From NCBI GenBank assembly GCA_016765235.1, contig JAESQH010000071.1, positions 8,039-25,212 on the forward strand: a stretch of 17,174 nucleotides of DNA, in the 5' to 3' direction. Position 1 is the stretch's first letter, and the number at the start of each line of letters is the position of its first letter. The notes under the pieces are model-generated. The model was not told the DNA's origin. It worked only from the letters and a program-made list of their open reading frames with translations, and did no database searches. The DNA comes from Paracoccaceae bacterium. GTDB taxonomy: Bacteria; Pseudomonadota; Alphaproteobacteria; Rhodobacterales; Rhodobacteraceae. Below are positions 1 through 6,542 of the stretch, piece by piece. Both the position numbers and the translations under genes were made by a program.

Positions 1-102
1 CCACTGGCTTAGACCTCACGCATTGGTCGAGAACATGTGACCCCATGTAACATAATTCGTCCCTATATACGGTTGAGAGAATTAACAACCAAAGGACGTA
101 AA

Positions 103-603
103 ATGTTAAACCGCCGTAATTTCATCGCCACTTCGACCGCCACCATCGGGCTTGCCGCGCTCGGCGGATTAAACGCGAGCGCTGCCACCGACGTATTCGA
201 AATCATGCGTACCGACGCGGAATGGAAAGCGCTGTTAACTCCGGCCCAATTCGCAATATTGCGCAAAGCAAAAACGGAGCGCCCGTTTACCAACAGCCTA
301 AAAGGTGAAAGTAGCGACTTGTTGACCGAAAACCGCGTCGGTACTTTCCATTGCGCCGGATGCGATCTGGCTGTTTACAAATCCGAAACCAAATACAAAA
401 GCGGCACTGGTTGGCCGAGTTTCTGGGATGTAATCGAGGGTAATGTGCGTTTCAAACCGGACAACACATTTTTCTCAAAACGTACCGAGGAACATTGCCG
501 CCGTTGTGGTGGGCATCTTGGGCACGTCTTTGACGACGGCCCTGAACCCACCGGCAAGCGCCACTGCATTAACGGTTTGGCAATGACCTTTAAGGAAGCG
601 TAA
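103..603 (+). CDS. msrB: Peptide-methionine (R)-S-oxide reductase, Tat-exported
   Basis: This 166-residue MsrB reduces the R epimer of methionine sulfoxide in proteins. I chose the ATG at 103 over the in-frame ATG at 37 because AAAGGA (91-96) lies just upstream and the product then begins with a twin-arginine signal (NRRNFI, residues 3-8, then a hydrophobic stretch to about 27 ending in ASAA). The family hallmarks are present: zinc cysteines C84/C87 (CAGC) and C132/C135 (CRRC), GTGWPSF (101-107), GGHLGHVFDDGP (136-147) and the catalytic Cys155 in RHCINGLAM. The export signal points to repair of periplasmic proteins rather than the usual cytosolic role; that is inference. No msrA is adjacent. 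It stands alone on the + strand and converges on the ornithine cyclodeaminase-family gene, with a hairpin between them. The family call is very secure. Confidence 0.95.
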   Translation: MLNRRNFIATSTATIGLAALGGLNASAATDVFEIMRTDAEWKALLTPAQFAILRKAKTERPFTNSLKGESSDLLTENRVGTFHCAGCDLAVYKSETKYKSGTGWPSFWDVIEGNVRFKPDNTFFSKRTEEHCRRCGGHLGHVFDDGPEPTGKRHCINGLAMTFKEA

Positions 604-611
604 ACGCTCAA

Positions 612-634
612 CCCGCATCTGGTTCAGGTGCGGG
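612..634 (+). terminator. Hairpin between convergent genes, likely terminator
   Basis: CCCGCATCTG (612-621) pairs with CAGGTGCGGG (625-634) around a 3-base GTT loop, giving a 10-bp stem with one T-G wobble. It starts 8 bases after the msrB stop and overlaps the last codons of the minus-strand gene that ends at 624. It is followed by pyrimidine-rich CTTCTCTCC rather than a clean T run, so it is a probable but not canonical intrinsic terminator for msrB. Confidence 0.5.
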
Positions 635-1529
635 CTTCTCTCCAAGCCTTCAAGATCACTTGGCCTGTCATCAAATCCAGATGCGCTCCACCACCATTTT
701 TAAAAAGGGTGATTTCTTCATCGGAAGTGCGCCCACCGCCGCGCACCAGATCGTATAGATCACCCTGAACATCGTTCGCGGAAATCGCACCACTAGCGAT
801 TGGGATCATCAATTCGCCAATGTGTTCGATGGTCGTCGCCCGACTATCAACGAATATCGAGGCCCGTTGCATGGCCAGATCATCCGCCTCGCGCATATCC
901 GCCTTAAACGCCCCAATCAGATCAAGGTGTTGCCCAGCGCGCAACCATTCACCTTTGATTACTGGATCAAACGCCATGGTCGCACAACTGATAATATCCG
1001 CCTCGTTCACCGCCGTCGCAAGATCATCGACCACCGGAACGCCCAAACCTGCGGCCTTCGCTTTGGTTCGGTTCCAGACGGAAATTTCGATGTTGGGGAA
1101 AACGGCGCTGTAAGCCTCGATCAACGAGGTTGCGACAGTCCCTGCCCCAACAATCAGCAAGCGTTTTGAATCTGGTCTCGCCAACAACCGCGCCCCCAAA
1201 ACGGAATCGCCAGCGGTTTTCCATTTGGTCACCAAGGCGGAATCAATTACCGCCTCGACTTGTCCGGTTTTATCCTCGAATAAAACCATCGCGCCGTGAA
1301 CCGAAGGCAAACCATGCGCCGCATTACCGGGCATCACCGTCACGGACTTAACCGCGACACCAACTCCATCAATCCACGCAGCGCGTGACAACAATGTGTC
1401 ACCAGCGCGATGCAGGAACTGGTCCGAAATTTCGGGCGTCGCCATTTTATGCCCAGCCAGCAAAGCATCTGCCAGATTGTTCCAATCCAGCAGATGTTCT
1501 ACGTCTTGGGCGCGAATGTAAGGAACCAC
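624..1529 (-). CDS. Ornithine cyclodeaminase / mu-crystallin family NAD(P)-dependent protein
   Basis: A 301-residue protein of the ornithine cyclodeaminase/mu-crystallin family, whose members include ornithine cyclodeaminase, alanine dehydrogenase and ketimine or pyrroline-2-carboxylate reductases. Visible marks are Lys61 in the VAVKSVTV block, the nucleotide-binding turn VGAGTVATSL (127-136) of a Rossmann fold, and DMREAD (211-216), whose first Asp fits the family's general acid. The segment TKWKTAGDSVLGA (101-113) has Lys where many members have Arg, so the substrate should not be assumed to be ornithine. The start is a GTG lying 3 bases after the stop of the upstream aminotransferase gene, with a poor ribosome site, so translation is probably coupled. 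As last gene of the minus-strand run it may act on an amino or imino acid produced by its neighbours. Family secure, substrate unknown. Confidence 0.88.
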   Translation of the reverse strand: MVPYIRAQDVEHLLDWNNLADALLAGHKMATPEISDQFLHRAGDTLLSRAAWIDGVGVAVKSVTVMPGNAAHGLPSVHGAMVLFEDKTGQVEAVIDSALVTKWKTAGDSVLGARLLARPDSKRLLIVGAGTVATSLIEAYSAVFPNIEISVWNRTKAKAAGLGVPVVDDLATAVNEADIISCATMAFDPVIKGEWLRAGQHLDLIGAFKADMREADDLAMQRASIFVDSRATTIEHIGELMIPIASGAISANDVQGDLYDLVRGGGRTSDEEITLFKNGGGAHLDLMTGQVILKAWREART

Positions 1530-1532
1530 GGC

Positions 1533-2708
1533 TTAAAGAACCGCCGCGATTGCCTTGGACAAGTCGTCCAACCCGTCAGCAGGCAATCCCGCCACGTTGA
1601 AGCGGCTGTCGCCAACCATGTAGATGCCGTACTCATTGCGCAGCGTATCAACCTGTTCGCTCGTCAATCCAAGGCGCGAGAACATACCGCGATGGTCTGC
1701 AACAAAGTCGAACCTATCGGAGTTGGTTTCGCGCCGCAGCGCATCCGCCATTTTTGTGCGCAAAGAAAGCATCGAAACACGCATGGCCTCTACTTCGGCC
1801 ATCCAGTCTGCCCGCAGTTCTGGGTCAGCCATGATGATAGCCACGACTGTCGCGCCATGGTCCGGTGGAAAGCTGAAATTCATCCGGTTCAAAGTGGCAA
1901 GCGCGCCTTTTGTCAGCGCGGTTTCGTCTTTACACACCGCCAAGGCCACACCAACACGATCGCGATAAAGCCCGAAGTTCTTCGAGCAAGACGCCGCGAT
2001 CAACATTTCAGGCACGCGCGCCGCCATATGGCGAACGCCCGCTGCGTCTGCCTCCAACCCATCGCCAAAACCTTGGTAAGCAATATCAATCATCGGCATC
2101 AAGTTCTTGGCCAGCAACATATCCGTCACCGCGCTCCACTGATCCAGTGTAATATTCGCGCCCGTCGGGTTGTGGCAACATCCGTGCAGCAAAACTACAT
2201 CGCCCGCAACCGCGCCATCCAGATCGTCCATCATACCGTCAAAATCAACACCGCAAGTCACGTCGTCGAAATAGCGGTATTTTCCGATTTTCATCCCGAG
2301 GTATTTCAGTATCGCCTCGTGGTTCGGCCAGCTCGGATCGGAAATCCAGACTGTTGCGTCAGGCGTGGCCATGCTGATCAGCTCGAATATCTGGCGAATT
2401 GCACCTGTGCCGCCGGGCGTCTGTGCACCAGTCACACGGGCGGATTCAACGCTGGAACCAAGCACCAGTTCACGCATCCCGTCCACAAATTCAAGGTTGC
2501 CAAGAAGGCCAACATATTTCTTGGTAGTTTGGGATTCCAAAAGACGAGCCTCGGCGCGCTTCACGGCCCTCATCACTGGCGTATTGCCGCTGGCATCCTT
2601 ATAAACACCAACCCCGAGGTCTAGTTTGTCGTCGCGCGCATCGGCCGCAAACATGCCAATCATCTTGATAATTTTATCTTCGGGTTGTGGTTTAAGATTT
2701 TCGAACAT
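1533..2708 (-). CDS. Class I aspartate/aromatic amino acid aminotransferase
   Basis: A 391-residue pyridoxal-phosphate aminotransferase of the AspC/TyrB type, close to the family's usual length of about 395. It exchanges amino groups between aromatic or acidic amino acids and 2-oxoacids in the cytoplasm. The N-terminus has the typical LDLGVGVYKD (29-38). HNPTG (179-183), Asp208 and Tyr211 of DIAYQGFG, the PLP-binding Lys243 in SCSKNFGLYRDRVG, and Arg369 in SRFNVAGL (substrate carboxylate) are all present. The ATG at 2708 has AAGGA a few bases upstream and lies 12 bases after the acetyltransferase stop. The GTG of the next gene starts 3 bases after its own stop. Aspartate-type aminotransferases can also act on cysteine to give 3-mercaptopyruvate, the substrate of the sulfurtransferase encoded two genes upstream. 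Aspartate versus aromatic preference cannot be decided by eye. Confidence 0.93.
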   Translation of the reverse strand: MFENLKPQPEDKIIKMIGMFAADARDDKLDLGVGVYKDASGNTPVMRAVKRAEARLLESQTTKKYVGLLGNLEFVDGMRELVLGSSVESARVTGAQTPGGTGAIRQIFELISMATPDATVWISDPSWPNHEAILKYLGMKIGKYRYFDDVTCGVDFDGMMDDLDGAVAGDVVLLHGCCHNPTGANITLDQWSAVTDMLLAKNLMPMIDIAYQGFGDGLEADAAGVRHMAARVPEMLIAASCSKNFGLYRDRVGVALAVCKDETALTKGALATLNRMNFSFPPDHGATVVAIIMADPELRADWMAEVEAMRVSMLSLRTKMADALRRETNSDRFDFVADHRGMFSRLGLTSEQVDTLRNEYGIYMVGDSRFNVAGLPADGLDDLSKAIAAVL

Positions 2709-2720
2709 CTTTATAGTCCT

Positions 2721-3269
2721 TTAATGGGTTCGATCGCGCGTGAGTATCCGTTTATGCTCGGCACGTCGAACGGGTGCAAATCCTGCTTTCTGGTAAAGCG
2801 GTAAAGCGCGGGGGTGATCAAGGGAATTCGTGTTTACAGTTAATTTTGTGACATTTGGCAGATTCCAGCCCATCAGAATGGCCGTATGCAAAAGGTATTT
2901 GCCTAGACCAAGGCCGACCGCTTCGGGAACAAGGCCAAAATAGGCGAGGTCACATTCGCGCGCCACGCGTGCATCCAGAATGAAAAAGCCCGCAGGCCAG
3001 CCGTTCCGCATCAGCGAAAACATCGTGACCGATGGGTCGTGTAAGAATTCTTTAACCTCTAACAGAGGCTTTTCGTGCTGGTCGGACCACTCGTATTCCG
3101 AACCAACCGCGTCATACATGTTCAGAAAGTATCGAACTGGGGGGTTGTCCGCCGCCAGCAACACCGTCGGACCACCAGTTGGCATAGGCGGATAGGGAAA
3201 CGACGGCTTTTGCGCCATTTCGAGATAGGTAATCGTATAAGAAACCTCGTCTCCCGCCTTTTGGGTCAT
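2721..3269 (-). CDS. GNAT-family N-acetyltransferase
   Basis: A 182-residue protein with a C-terminal GNAT fold, expected to move an acetyl group from acetyl-CoA to an amine. The acetyl-CoA motif A is seen at about 111-131 (FGLVPEAVGLGLGKYLLHTA, with a G-x-G-x-G pyrophosphate loop) and motif B at about 146-167 (NTNSLDHPRALPLYQKAGF). The first 45 residues are outside the core. The start at 3269 is chosen because its ATG overlaps the TGA of the sulfurtransferase gene in a 4-base ATGA, typical of coupled genes; an in-frame start at 3305 would lie inside that gene. The substrate is not evident. Being embedded in an amino-acid/sulfur gene run suggests a small amine or amino acid, which is inference only. 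Confidence 0.87.
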   Translation of the reverse strand: MTQKAGDEVSYTITYLEMAQKPSFPYPPMPTGGPTVLLAADNPPVRYFLNMYDAVGSEYEWSDQHEKPLLEVKEFLHDPSVTMFSLMRNGWPAGFFILDARVARECDLAYFGLVPEAVGLGLGKYLLHTAILMGWNLPNVTKLTVNTNSLDHPRALPLYQKAGFAPVRRAEHKRILTRDRTH

Positions 3270-4114
3270 CCGGTTTCGACTTTCAGATCGTTGTACATGC
3301 CCCACTCTGACCAGCTACCGTCATAAACCGCGTTCAGTTGATGCCCCAAGCGCGCCATTGCAAAGGACAGGATCGCGGCTGTTACACCAGATCCGCAAGT
3401 AGTGATCGTCGGTTTGGACAAATCAACGCCCGCGCGATCGAATGCCGCCTGCAATTCTTTGAGGCCTTTCATAGTGCCATCATCGTTCAGAAGATCGCTG
3501 TAATAAACATTCAAGGAGCCGGGAATGCGCCCCGCACGCAGCTCAGCCCGCGCCTCGGGAGCCTCACCTTTGAAGCGTTCTGGTGAACGTGCATCAACAA
3601 TTTGAACGTCGCCGAGTTTGGAGCTGGCAGCGACCTGCGTCACATCCTTGACCATCGCTGCATTACGGCGCGCCGTCAGATGGCGGTCGCGCACGATTGG
3701 CGGCATGTCTTCAACGGCACGCCCCTCCGCAATCCATTTTTTCATGCCTCCGTCCAGCACCGCAACATCCTGTTTTCCGAACAGGCGGAACATCCACCAA
3801 ACGCGCGGTGCAGAAAAAATACCGAGGGTGTCATAGACCACAACGCGGTGCCCGTCACCGATACCCATCGCGCGCACACGGCTGATGAATTTCTCGACCG
3901 GCGGCAACATGTGAGAAAGGCTGGAGCGACTGTCAGCCACATCATCAATATCAAAGTACCGTGCGCCGGGGATGTGCGAGGCATCATATTCCGCACGCCC
4001 ATCGCGTTCATCATCTGGCATAAAATAGGTGGCGTCCAAAATACGCACATCTGGCGCATCAAGGTGATCTTCCAGCCACTGTGTGGACACGAGTAGTTGT
4101 GAGTCGTTGTTCAT
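3266..4114 (-). CDS. sseA: 3-mercaptopyruvate sulfurtransferase (tandem rhodanese)
   Basis: A 282-residue protein with two rhodanese domains, roughly residues 6-133 and 160-280. The second carries the active-site loop TTCGSGVTA with catalytic Cys240; CGSGVTA is characteristic of 3-mercaptopyruvate sulfurtransferases rather than thiosulfate sulfurtransferases (CRKGVT). The inactive first domain keeps the HIPGARYFDID (48-58) and VVVYD (91-95) blocks. It transfers sulfane sulfur from 3-mercaptopyruvate to thiols or cyanide. The ATG at 4114 is preferred over an in-frame start at 4162 because GGAGG sits 5 bases before it and homologues start near this point. The gene begins 66 bases after the TPR gene and ends in a 4-base overlap with the acetyltransferase. 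The downstream aminotransferase could supply its substrate from cysteine. Confidence 0.94.
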   Translation of the reverse strand: MNNDSQLLVSTQWLEDHLDAPDVRILDATYFMPDDERDGRAEYDASHIPGARYFDIDDVADSRSSLSHMLPPVEKFISRVRAMGIGDGHRVVVYDTLGIFSAPRVWWMFRLFGKQDVAVLDGGMKKWIAEGRAVEDMPPIVRDRHLTARRNAAMVKDVTQVAASSKLGDVQIVDARSPERFKGEAPEARAELRAGRIPGSLNVYYSDLLNDDGTMKGLKELQAAFDRAGVDLSKPTITTCGSGVTAAILSFAMARLGHQLNAVYDGSWSEWGMYNDLKVETG

Positions 4115-4180
4115 GATACCTCCGCTTTCTTTTGGAATATCCTTCCTTGGCGCGGCATACAAGCCAGAGGTTTCGTCGTT

Positions 4181-5803
4181 TTATCGCACCTCGGCCACAA
4201 CCATCTGCAAACCCGCCGTTTCGAGGTCAAGTAGCAGCATCTCTCGCATTCCGTCCGGCAGAGGCCAGTTGTCTAGAATACTTTGATAGTTCGTCGCAAA
4301 AACAGGGCGGTTTTCCAGCAGTTGCTGGTATGCTTCCTTGGCTGCTGCGACCTGCCCACCCTGAGCGAGGCTAGCGGTCAGCAGAATATACGCAGACAGC
4401 GAACCTTCTTGCAATAATTGGCGTGCATGGCTGACAGCCTGATCCGCCTCTTTTCGGGTGTAATGGTACATCGCGATTGAAAAATGATACCAAGGCGGGT
4501 GTCCGGGACTGAGATCCATGGCCTTTTCAACCATTTCTTTTCCTTCAATCGAATTATCGAGTTGAATAAAATGGCTTCCCATATCCGCCAACACCTCGGC
4601 ATCGTTGGGATTGAGGCGTAACGCTGTTCGCGCCGCTTTTCGAAACCCTGCACTATCACCATCATTGAATTTGGCAATGGCCAGATACTGATGTGCCATC
4701 GCGTTTTCAGGATCAGTATAAACGCCTTTTAGTGCTGCAGCCAAAGCTTTTGCACTGTTTTCCTTTGGGTCGACTTCGGTGTGTACATGGAAACGGTCGT
4801 AGGTATACATCCATGAAAGCGCCGCCCACGCTGACGAAAACTCCGGCACTTCGGCGGTCGCCTTTTCAAGGCCGGCAAGCACCTGTTCAAATTTTTTGTC
4901 GGTCTTGTTGTTCGAATATTGGTAAAAGTCGACCAACGCTAAATAGTGATCCAGATCCATTTCGCCCATACGAGGGCGCGCAGCGGCAATCTTGGTAACA
5001 ATAGTTCCATACGGTTGCCCCAAAGTCGCCGCAACATCCGATGCAATCGAAGCCTGAATATCAAACAACGCGTCGGTATTCTGAAATAACTCATCATAGG
5101 TTTTTGACCAGATAATGGCATTATCGGCACATCGGCGCAGGACGGGTGTTACTATGATCCGCGCCTCGGACAGGCGTATTTTACCTGACAACGAATACTC
5201 CGCCGGTTTCAATTTCAACTGATATACATTTGTACCCGAAACACCTTGTGCGGCCTCGGTAATCACGAAATCCTTGAACCGTGAGAGTTTATCAACCAAC
5301 TCTACCTGAATTCCCTCACGCACAAGTGCCGAACGAACATCCGTAGCTTCGGACGCGGCCTCACCCGAGAACACATCGAACTTCTCGATTTCGATGGTTC
5401 GCGAAAAAGAAGCGGCGCTACCAATTCCGGATTCATATGCGGGAGGTACGATATCTAGCGGTTCGGAAAGCATCGGCACATAGCTGCCTTTGGGAACAGT
5501 GATGACGATGGGCTGTCCCAGTCCAATGGCAGATTCATAGTACCCTGTTAACGACTCTCGTAGCCGCCCCGCCAACACCCGTACAATTGGATTTGCCGAA
5601 GGGTCAAACTCCTCGGTTTTGTTTAGAACGTCAATTGCAATGGAATACGCCTTAATCCGGTCGGCCCTACCCTCTAGTGTTTCCTCAACAACGTAACGCA
5701 ATGTTGCCGACACTTGCGGTGACGATGCGAACTGGGGCGACGCCAATATGTTTTCCAACACACTGCGGACGGCATCATTCGTATATACGCTCTGTGCAAT
5801 CAT
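4181..5803 (-). CDS. TolB-like / tetratricopeptide-repeat protein with conserved N-terminal domain
   Basis: A 540-residue protein with three parts. Residues about 12-112 form a conserved N-terminal module (LRYVVEETLEGRADRIKAYS, FDPSANPIVRVLAGRLRESL, ITVPKGSYVP) found in proteins often annotated as adenylate-cyclase-like or TPR proteins in alphaproteobacteria and other phyla. Residues about 134-265 resemble the TolB N-terminal-like domain that links to TPRs in those proteins (VTPVLRRCADNAIIWSKTYD, then FDIQASIASDVAATL). Residues about 320-500 are TPR helices (for example LNPNDAEVLADMGSHFIQLD). No nucleotide-cyclase domain, signal peptide or membrane segment is seen, so it is probably a cytoplasmic signalling or scaffold protein. 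The ATG at 5803 has AAGG at a good distance and is preferred to a TTG at 5821. It heads the minus-strand run, and CGTTAC repeats lie upstream. A regulatory role is inferred, not shown. Confidence 0.82.
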   Translation of the reverse strand: MIAQSVYTNDAVRSVLENILASPQFASSPQVSATLRYVVEETLEGRADRIKAYSIAIDVLNKTEEFDPSANPIVRVLAGRLRESLTGYYESAIGLGQPIVITVPKGSYVPMLSEPLDIVPPAYESGIGSAASFSRTIEIEKFDVFSGEAASEATDVRSALVREGIQVELVDKLSRFKDFVITEAAQGVSGTNVYQLKLKPAEYSLSGKIRLSEARIIVTPVLRRCADNAIIWSKTYDELFQNTDALFDIQASIASDVAATLGQPYGTIVTKIAAARPRMGEMDLDHYLALVDFYQYSNNKTDKKFEQVLAGLEKATAEVPEFSSAWAALSWMYTYDRFHVHTEVDPKENSAKALAAALKGVYTDPENAMAHQYLAIAKFNDGDSAGFRKAARTALRLNPNDAEVLADMGSHFIQLDNSIEGKEMVEKAMDLSPGHPPWYHFSIAMYHYTRKEADQAVSHARQLLQEGSLSAYILLTASLAQGGQVAAAKEAYQQLLENRPVFATNYQSILDNWPLPDGMREMLLLDLETAGLQMVVAEVR

Positions 5804-5837
5804 ATGAACCTTATACTTCAAAACCTCAATAAAACAA

Positions 5838-5849
5838 CAACTTAAGTTG
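5838..5849. repeat. Perfect 12-bp palindrome in the TPR-gene leader
   Basis: CAACTTAAGTTG reads identically on both strands and lies 35 bases upstream of the TPR-gene ATG (5803). A perfect 12-bp dyad at this place could be an operator for a dimeric regulator, but short palindromes also arise by chance and no known consensus is matched. Confidence 0.35.
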
Positions 5850-5876
5850 CCATTTGATCTTCCCCTCCCGATCCGG

Positions 5877-5902
5877 CGTTACCGTAACGTTCAACGCGTT
5901 AC
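5877..5902. promoter_or_regulatory. Three CGTTAC hexamers in alternating orientation
   Basis: CGTTAC (5877-5882), its complement GTAACG (5884-5889) and CGTTAC again (5897-5902) lie within 26 bases of the divergent region between the TPR gene and the small + strand genes. The first two form a 13-bp dyad with a single central base; the last two form a second dyad with a 7-base centre that includes the start of the palindrome AACGCGTT (5893-5900). The layout resembles a multi-site operator for a dimeric DNA-binding protein. The cognate regulator is unknown, and the sites are 75 or more bases from either start codon. Confidence 0.45.
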
Positions 5903-6014
5903 GTAGTTTGCCCGACCGGAAAATGGCTAATCAGAATGCATAGCAATTCGAATGAGCACCGTCAGCCCATCACCCGCAAACTGAACTAATTAATCAACCG
6001 ATAAGGAACATATC

Positions 6015-6119
6015 ATGACTAACTTCAAAACAAAACTCTCCGCTGTAATCGTTGCAACAAGCCTGATGTTGATCAGCACTGCCGGCATTGTTGCCGCGGC
6101 TCCTGCCTACCCTCACTAG
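6015..6119 (+). CDS. Small signal-peptide-like protein (34 aa), possibly a frameshifted gene start
   Basis: A short frame of 34 codons begins at an ATG preceded by AAGGA (6003-6007) with a 7-base spacer, so translation initiation is credible. The product has a positively charged start (MTNFKTK), a hydrophobic core and an AAAPA end, which together read as a Sec signal peptide with almost no mature protein after it. It stops at TAG 6117-6119. Another frame is open from about 6110 to 6265 and encodes a plausible hydrophilic continuation (SLGFGLTSVKSK onwards). The annotated peptide may therefore be the start of an exported protein of about 80 residues broken by a frameshift, or by a sequencing error. 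No family is recognised. It is divergent from the TPR gene and shares the CGTTAC region. Confidence 0.5.
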   Translation: MTNFKTKLSAVIVATSLMLISTAGIVAAAPAYPH

Positions 6120-6233
6120 GTTTTGGACTGACTTCAGTCAAAAGCAAACTATCAGATGCTGCAACAGTTTTCGGTGACTTGCACAAGTCAAGCGCCGAAG
6201 ACTTTGCAGCCCTTTACTTGAAGGAGGCCTTCG

Positions 6234-6461
6234 ATGGCGGGACGTATTGTACACATTTCAGATAGAGCGCGCGCGAAACCTGTGCATCAGGACATCCCGT
6301 ATTATCCTTCGAGCCAAACTGCCGGTTCGGAATGGATTATCAGCGCGCTAAATGATTTGGCCGAGTATTGTGCATTTAATGAAATTCGCGACGTTGAAAC
6401 AACACTTCGCAGAGCTATCTGGGAAGCGACTTTACAGTTAGAGCAGGCAGAGGCCCGGTAA
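6234..6461 (+). CDS. Hypothetical protein, 75 aa
   Basis: A 75-residue protein that I do not recognise. Its ATG follows a full-strength Shine-Dalgarno AAGGAGG (6222-6228) at 5 bases, which strongly supports translation. No signal peptide, membrane helix or cysteine cluster is present (one Cys, at about 46). The C-terminal half (ALNDLAEYCAFNEIRDVETT onward) should be largely helical, ending in a run rich in E, A and Q. It is probably cytoplasmic. It lies 114 bases after the small signal-peptide-like frame, and a continuation of that frame would overlap its first 32 bases. It converges on the AEC transporter. Confidence 0.6.
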   Translation: MAGRIVHISDRARAKPVHQDIPYYPSSQTAGSEWIISALNDLAEYCAFNEIRDVETTLRRAIWEATLQLEQAEAR

Positions 6462-6542
6462 GAAAAGTTTGCCGGGCGACACCTTCTGACCCCCGACAAA
6501 TTCCCTAGCCGGCAGCTTTGCAATGCGGCGCTTAGGCCATTT

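Noticed and set aside
1410..2624. A 404-codon open frame on the + strand opposite the aminotransferase gene
   Set aside because: It lies antisense to a clear aminotransferase with intact PLP motifs. Its translation is rich in His, Arg and Gln with no recognisable domain, as expected for a shadow frame.
3270..3305. Longer N-terminus for the acetyltransferase (start at 3305)
   Set aside because: It would add 12 residues inside the sulfurtransferase coding region. The ATGA overlap at 3266-3269 is the more typical start.
6453..6477. GCCCGG-N13-CCGGGC as a terminator after the 75-residue gene
   Set aside because: The stem is only 6 bp with a 13-base loop and no T run on either side. It is too weak to call.
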